DNA of 11,591 bases from assembly GCA_009700155.1 (NCBI GenBank), contig WLMP01000022.1, forward strand, positions 1 through 11,591, given 5' to 3'. Under the pieces are notes generated by a model. It worked only from the letters and a program-made list of their open reading frames with translations, was not told where the DNA came from and did not search any database. Source of the stretch: Actinomycetota bacterium (GTDB taxonomy: Bacteria; Actinomycetota; Actinomycetes; Nanopelagicales; Nanopelagicaceae). Below, in pieces: positions 8,126 through 11,591 of this stretch. Numbering within the stretch: the stretch's first letter is position 1; each line of letters opens with the position of its first letter. Made by a program: the position numbers and the translations under genes.

Positions 8126-8707
8126 GTGTCAGTAAAGATTAAGTTAATGAGACTTGGAAAGATCCGTACACCACATTTTAGAATTGTAATTGCAGATTCA
8201 CGTTCTGCTAGAAATTCAAAAGCAATTGAAGAGATTGGTCGTTACTCACCAGCATCTGAACCTTCATTAATTGAGGTTAATTCAGAGCGTGTTCAATACT
8301 GGCTTGGAGTTGGGGCACAACCAACAGAGGCAGTAACTGCACTTCTTAAAATTACTGGTGACTATCAAAAAGCAAATGGCCTTCCTGGAAGCGAAGGAAC
8401 TTTAAAGCCACAACCAGTAAGAGTTGATAAGAGAGTTGCCTATGAGGCAGCAGTTAAAGAAGCAATGAATGAACCAGCAGATGGTGCTACAACATTAAAG
8501 AAGAAAGCCGCTGAGAAGTTAGCTGCGAAGGCAGCACCAGTTGTGCAAGAGGCTCCAGTAGCTGAATCTGCACCAGTAGCTGAATCTGCACCAGAAGAGG
8601 CAGCACCAGTTGTGCAAGAGGCTCCAGTAGCTCAAGCAGAATCAGTAGAGGCTGCACCTGCAGAGGTTGTTGCTGAGGCTGCAACTGAAGAAACCCCTCA
8701 AGCTTAA
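8126..8707 (+). CDS. rpsP: 30S ribosomal protein S16 with long Ala/Pro/Glu-rich tail
   Basis: S16 binds 16S rRNA early in assembly of the small subunit. The first roughly 95 residues are a normal S16 domain ([51 protein letters not shown]). From about residue 115 to 193 the protein continues as a low-complexity acidic, Ala- and Pro-rich tail. Actinobacterial S16 proteins often carry such tails, but this one is long and is built from DNA repeats. The GTG start is supported by AGGGAG and by the family N-terminus. Downstream, KH-protein, rimM, trmD and rplS usually follow; here lepB starts after 13 bases. Confidence 0.96.
   Translation: MSVKIKLMRLGKIRTPHFRIVIADSRSARNSKAIEEIGRYSPASEPSLIEVNSERVQYWLGVGAQPTEAVTALLKITGDYQKANGLPGSEGTLKPQPVRVDKRVAYEAAVKEAMNEPADGATTLKKKAAEKLAAKAAPVVQEAPVAESAPVAESAPEEAAPVVQEAPVAQAESVEAAPAEVVAEAATEETPQA
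8529..8632 (+). repeat. Direct repeats in the rpsP tail
   Basis: A 35-base unit at 8529-8563 recurs identically at 8598-8632, 69 bases later. Between and overlapping them, an 18-base unit, CCAGTAGCTGAATCTGCA, is present twice in tandem (8555-8572 and 8573-8590). All units are multiples of three in phase, so they repeat peptide motifs ([16 protein letters not shown]) without breaking the frame. Confidence 0.9.
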
Positions 8708-8708
8708 G

Positions 8709-8721
8709 TAAAATAAACTTA
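8709..8721 (+). promoter_or_regulatory. Candidate leaderless promoter of lepB
   Basis: TAAAAT (8709-8714), six bases, then ATG at 8721. No ribosome site is present, and an in-frame TAA at 8709-8711 fixes the start. The geometry is the same as upstream of ffh and dprA. A -35 was not recognised. Confidence 0.4.
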
Positions 8722-9392
8722 TGCTGAAGAAGGGTTCATTCCTTCGGGAACTACCCATAATTGTTGTATCTGCACTTATTGTTTCTATTGTTATAAAGAC
8801 ATTTCTACTTCACTTTTTTTATATTCCATCTGGTTCGATGGAGAATACACTTCAAGTTGGTGACCGAATAGCAGTTAATAAGTTTGGTGCCCTTTTTAGT
8901 GAGATCAAACGCGGTGAAGTTGCAGTCTTTAATGACCCGGATAAGTGGCTAGGGGATGCACCAATAGATGAGAGTTCAAGTATCTCTAGCAAATTAAAAA
9001 ATGGGCTAATTACTGTCGGGGTACTGCCTGATCCTGCTAAACAATTTTTAATAAAAAGAGTTGTGGGCGTTGGAGGAGATAACGTAATTTGCTGTGATGC
9101 CTCTGGAAAAATTCAAGTTAATGGAGTCTCAATTAACGAGCCATATATTTACCCAGGCGATAAGCCAAGTGAAATGAAATTCAATGTTGATGTTCCTAAG
9201 GGGTTTGTCTATGTTTTGGGCGACCACCGCGCAGCTAGTTCTGATTCAAGATTTCATTCAGACCGTGCAAACAATGGCATGGTCCCCCTGAGCAAAGTCG
9301 TGGGTCGAGCAACATTTATAGTTTGGCCACTATCTAATATTGCATTTATATCAAAAGGTGATGACTTAGAGAAGGTTAAGCTAAAAGATTAG
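8721..9392 (+). CDS. lepB: Signal peptidase I
   Basis: LepB is the membrane-bound serine protease that cleaves signal peptides from exported proteins on the outer face of the cytoplasmic membrane. The 223 residues have one N-terminal membrane segment (about 11-34) preceded by basic residues. The box with the nucleophile is IPSGSM (35-40, Ser39), the general-base lysine is Lys112 in IKRVVGVGGD (111-120), and the last box reads GDHRAASSDSR, the form seen in actinobacterial enzymes. The start is fixed by an upstream stop. rnhB starts 9 bases downstream, so these two are probably in one operon. The gene's place next to the SRP genes fits a shared role in protein export. Confidence 0.96.
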   Translation: MLKKGSFLRELPIIVVSALIVSIVIKTFLLHFFYIPSGSMENTLQVGDRIAVNKFGALFSEIKRGEVAVFNDPDKWLGDAPIDESSSISSKLKNGLITVGVLPDPAKQFLIKRVVGVGGDNVICCDASGKIQVNGVSINEPYIYPGDKPSEMKFNVDVPKGFVYVLGDHRAASSDSRFHSDRANNGMVPLSKVVGRATFIVWPLSNIAFISKGDDLEKVKLKD

Positions 9393-9401
9393 CAATAATC
9401 C

Positions 9402-10001
9402 ATGATCGAAAGTCAATTACTGCAATCTGGGATAAAGAATATTGCTGGAGTTGATGAAGCAGGTAGAGGACCATGTGCTGGCCCATTAATTATTGCTGCA
9501 GTTATATTAAATGATCCACTAGCAAAATCACTAGGTGGAGTTAAAGATTCAAAGCAGTTATCTGCCGATCAAAGAGATGATTTATTTGAATTAATCAAAG
9601 CCAACTCACTTGCTTATTCAATTATAGAGATTTCAGTTGAAGAGATTGACTCTCTTGGCCTACATAAATGTAATATCGAAGGTATGAGACGGGCAGTGCA
9701 AGCTTTAGATGTAAAAGCAGATTATGTGTTAACAGATGGTTACTCAATACCAGGTCTAAGCACGCCAAATCTTGCGGTGTGGAAAGGTGACCAGGTTGCA
9801 ATCACTATTAGTGCTGCATCCATACTGGCTAAGGTTCATCGAGATCGGATAATGATTGAGTTAGATAAGAAGTATCCAATGTATGGATTAGCAAATCACA
9901 AAGGGTATATAACTGCATCACATACTGCAGCCATAAAAGAATTTGGTGTACTTCCTATTCATAGAAAGTCATTTGCAAATATAGCCGCTATTACTGGCTA
10001 A
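9402..10001 (+). CDS. rnhB: Ribonuclease HII
   Basis: RNase HII nicks RNA-DNA hybrids and single ribonucleotides embedded in DNA. The 199 residues are typical. The first motif GVDEAGRGPCAGP (17-29) supplies Asp18 and Glu19; Asp112 in VLTDG and Asp130 in WKGD complete the expected metal-binding acidic set. The segment ISAASILAKVHRDR (136-149) and YGLANHKGY (161-169) are family signatures. An in-frame TAA at 9396-9398 fixes ATG 9402. The gene follows lepB by 9 bases. In many actinobacteria yraN and comM come next; here dprA follows after 65 bases. Confidence 0.96.
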   Translation: MIESQLLQSGIKNIAGVDEAGRGPCAGPLIIAAVILNDPLAKSLGGVKDSKQLSADQRDDLFELIKANSLAYSIIEISVEEIDSLGLHKCNIEGMRRAVQALDVKADYVLTDGYSIPGLSTPNLAVWKGDQVAITISAASILAKVHRDRIMIELDKKYPMYGLANHKGYITASHTAAIKEFGVLPIHRKSFANIAAITG

Positions 10002-10054
10002 TACTCTGGTATTAACAGCTACTCAGATAAGCCCAATTTTGAATTCCAATCAAT

Positions 10055-10069
10055 TAGATTATCAATGTG
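10055..10069 (+). promoter_or_regulatory. Candidate leaderless promoter and GTG start of dprA
   Basis: TAGATT (10055-10060), six bases, then the GTG at 10067. The overlapping ATG at 10065 opens a frame that stops after two codons. In the GTG frame the preceding stop is TAG at 10055-10057, so GTG is the only ordinary start that keeps the family N-terminus. No Shine-Dalgarno site is visible. Confidence 0.4.
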
Positions 10070-10948
10070 CTAAGTGAGGCTAACTGTCGATTAATTCTAT
10101 TTGCCTGTATTGAACCTGCAGATAGCTATTTTAGCAATATGGTATTTAAATATGGAGCACAAGCAACTTACTATCAACTAATCTCTGATAAATATAAGCA
10201 ATCTAAGAAAGTTTCACTAAAAGTTATAAACAAATTAGCAAATACACAGATAGGCCCTCTCCAAAAAGAGATTGAGGATTCATGCTCGACTCTAATAACA
10301 TCAGAAGATTCAGATTGGCCCACTGGAGTCAATGACTTAGAAAGTCCACCAATTGCGTTATTGATTAAAGGAAAACGAGAAACTCTAAGGGACTTATCGC
10401 AATCGATATCAATTGTTGGAAGTCGTAGACCAACTAGTTACGGAAATCAAATTGCAACATTCTTAGCAAGGCAAGCAGCAGACTCTGGGCTAGTTGTTGT
10501 AAGCGGTGGTGCAGTTGGAATTGATACCGCAGCACATATTGGATCAATAGCAAAGAGAGGTTCTACTGTCTGTGTTCAAGCAGGTGGCTTTAACAATTTA
10601 TACCCAGCAGAAAATAATAAGTTATTTGCAGAGATAAGCAGGTGTGGATTACTTGTGAGTGAAGTTATGCCAACTACTCAATCTAAGCCATTTCGGTTCC
10701 TAATTCGAAATAGATTAATCGCAGCACTTTCCAAAGCCACAGTTGTAGTTGAGGCAGAGTATGTAAGTGGATCTATAAGAACAGCTCGAGATGCGGCTGA
10801 AATATTTAGACCTGTATTTGCTATCCCAGGTGAGGTCACTTCACCTTTAAGTCAGGGGTGCCACCGGTTAATTGCTGAGCGAGTTGCTGATATAGCCACA
10901 AGCTTTGATGAAATTTTAGAGGTAATTACCCCACTGCAATTGCGCTAG
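10067..10948 (+). CDS. dprA: DNA-processing protein DprA (Smf)
   Basis: DprA binds incoming single-stranded DNA and loads RecA during natural transformation; it occurs in many bacteria not known to be transformable. The 293 residues hold an N-terminal helical region (about 1-75), a lead-in TLITSEDSDWPTGVNDLESP, and the Rossmann-like core: SIVGSRRPTSYG, LVVVSGGAVGIDTAAHIGS, AGGFNNLYPAEN, SEVMPTTQ, IRNRLIAALS, VVVEAEYVSGSIRTARDAAE and IPGEVTSPLSQGCHRLI. The usual Gly-Gly-Gly-Leu-Asp type loop reads AGGFNN. The protein ends soon after the core, so the C-terminal winged-helix domain common in longer DprA proteins seems absent. comM and yraN, its usual actinobacterial neighbours, are not here. era follows after 24 bases in the same frame. 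Confidence 0.93.
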   Translation: MLSEANCRLILFACIEPADSYFSNMVFKYGAQATYYQLISDKYKQSKKVSLKVINKLANTQIGPLQKEIEDSCSTLITSEDSDWPTGVNDLESPPIALLIKGKRETLRDLSQSISIVGSRRPTSYGNQIATFLARQAADSGLVVVSGGAVGIDTAAHIGSIAKRGSTVCVQAGGFNNLYPAENNKLFAEISRCGLLVSEVMPTTQSKPFRFLIRNRLIAALSKATVVVEAEYVSGSIRTARDAAEIFRPVFAIPGEVTSPLSQGCHRLIAERVADIATSFDEILEVITPLQLR

Positions 10949-10972
10949 AAAAAAGGTGAGAGAATATACCTA

Positions 10973-11591
10973 ATGAGTAATTTTAGATCCGGCTTCGTTG
11001 CAATTGTTGGCCGTCCAAATACAGGTAAATCAACATTAGTAAATGCACTTGTGGGAACAAAGATTGTGATTACGTCACACCATCCAAATACTACGCGAAA
11101 TCCAATACGCGGAATTATAAATAGAGAAGATTTCCAAATGATCGTGGTAGATACACCAGGAATGCATAAACCTAAGACTGCCTTAGGAACAAGATTAAAC
11201 ACTATGGCTAACGAGAATATTGAATCAACAGATAGCGTCGCAGTCTGCTTACCTGCCAATGAAGATATCGGATCAGGAGATGAGTATATTGTTAAGCAGA
11301 TAAAGGGTAATCAACCTATATTTATTGTTGTTACAAAGATTGATAGCATTTCAAAAACAGAACTTGCTGAGAAGCTTAATCTTGTAAATCAATTTGTTAA
11401 TCGACTAAATTTAAGAAATGTCGAGATAATTCCAATTTCAGCAAAGAATTTAGACCAAACCGATCTGCTTTTGGATTTACTAGCCAAAACATTGCCAGAT
11501 TCGCCTGCACTTTACCCCAAAGATATAAATACAGATCAGGCACAAGAGTTAATGTTTTCAGATCTAATTAGAGAAGCAGCAATTGAGGAAT
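10973..11591 (+). CDS. era: GTPase Era, 3' end outside window
   Basis: Era is an essential GTPase that binds the 3' end of 16S rRNA and assists 30S maturation. 206 complete codons are visible, covering the GTPase domain; the C-terminal KH domain lies beyond the window. Motifs are G1 GRPNTGKS (13-20), the switch I region HHPNTTR (36-42), G3 DTPGMHKPKT (60-69), G4 TKID (121-124) and G5 SAK (156-158). The frame opens after the dprA stop at 10946-10948 and ATG 10973 is the first good start. AGGTGAG (10954-10960) is a possible ribosome site, but 12 bases is a long spacing. Adjacency to dprA is unusual: era normally sits with ybeY or a CBS-domain protein gene in actinobacteria. Confidence 0.95.
   Translation, partial: MSNFRSGFVAIVGRPNTGKSTLVNALVGTKIVITSHHPNTTRNPIRGIINREDFQMIVVDTPGMHKPKTALGTRLNTMANENIESTDSVAVCLPANEDIGSGDEYIVKQIKGNQPIFIVVTKIDSISKTELAEKLNLVNQFVNRLNLRNVEIIPISAKNLDQTDLLLDLLAKTLPDSPALYPKDINTDQAQELMFSDLIREAAIEE

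Noticed and set aside
8487..8684. Minus-strand Leu/Gln-rich ORF opposite the rpsP tail
   Set aside because: It is the antisense of the Ala/Pro/Glu repeat and has no independent support.

Overview
The window is a tightly packed run of housekeeping genes, all on the + strand, with no mobile element, CRISPR array or rRNA/tRNA gene visible. The proteins look actinobacterial. The Smc C-terminal half, the pairing of an ammonium transporter with PII between ftsY and ffh, the S16 with an Ala/Glu-rich tail, and the LepB box reading GDHRAASSDSR all fit Actinomycetia. However, the DNA is clearly AT-rich and intergenic gaps are short. That combination suggests a streamlined aquatic actinobacterium, such as the freshwater acI lineage (Ca. 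Nanopelagicales: Planktophila/Nanopelagicus type). This is inference from composition and recalled protein resemblance, not from a search.

Layout: mutM (5' end cut off, 1-711), smc (774-3881), ftsY (3890-4726), a 144-bp regulatory gap, amt (4871-6169), glnB/PII (6172-6510), ffh (6530-7963), a 162-bp gap with several hairpins, rpsP (8126-8707), lepB (8721-9392), rnhB (9402-10001), dprA (10067-10948) and era (10973 to the window end, 3' end cut off). No stretch over 300 bases lacks a gene.

Together the genes cover DNA repair (mutM, rnhB, dprA), chromosome organisation (smc), co-translational protein targeting and signal-peptide removal (ftsY, ffh, lepB), nitrogen uptake and sensing (amt, glnB) and the 30S ribosome (rpsP, era). 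The order resembles the classical actinobacterial mutM-smc-ftsY-amt-glnB-glnD-ffh-rpsP-rimM-trmD-rplS-lepB-rnhB-yraN-comM-dprA region. Three blocks are absent here: glnD, the KH/rimM/trmD/rplS block, and yraN/comM.

The standout observation is the Smc protein. It has intact head motifs and conserved coiled-coil flanks, but I can find no hinge (dimerisation) domain. The two coil arms appear to be joined directly near residues 495-510, and the protein is about 150-170 residues shorter than actinobacterial Smc. Secondary observations are a recurring TANNNT-N6-start-codon arrangement (leaderless transcripts) at ffh, lepB and dprA, a possible GlnR-type site and alternative leader pairings before amt, an FtsY reduced to its NG core, and hairpins before rpsP.
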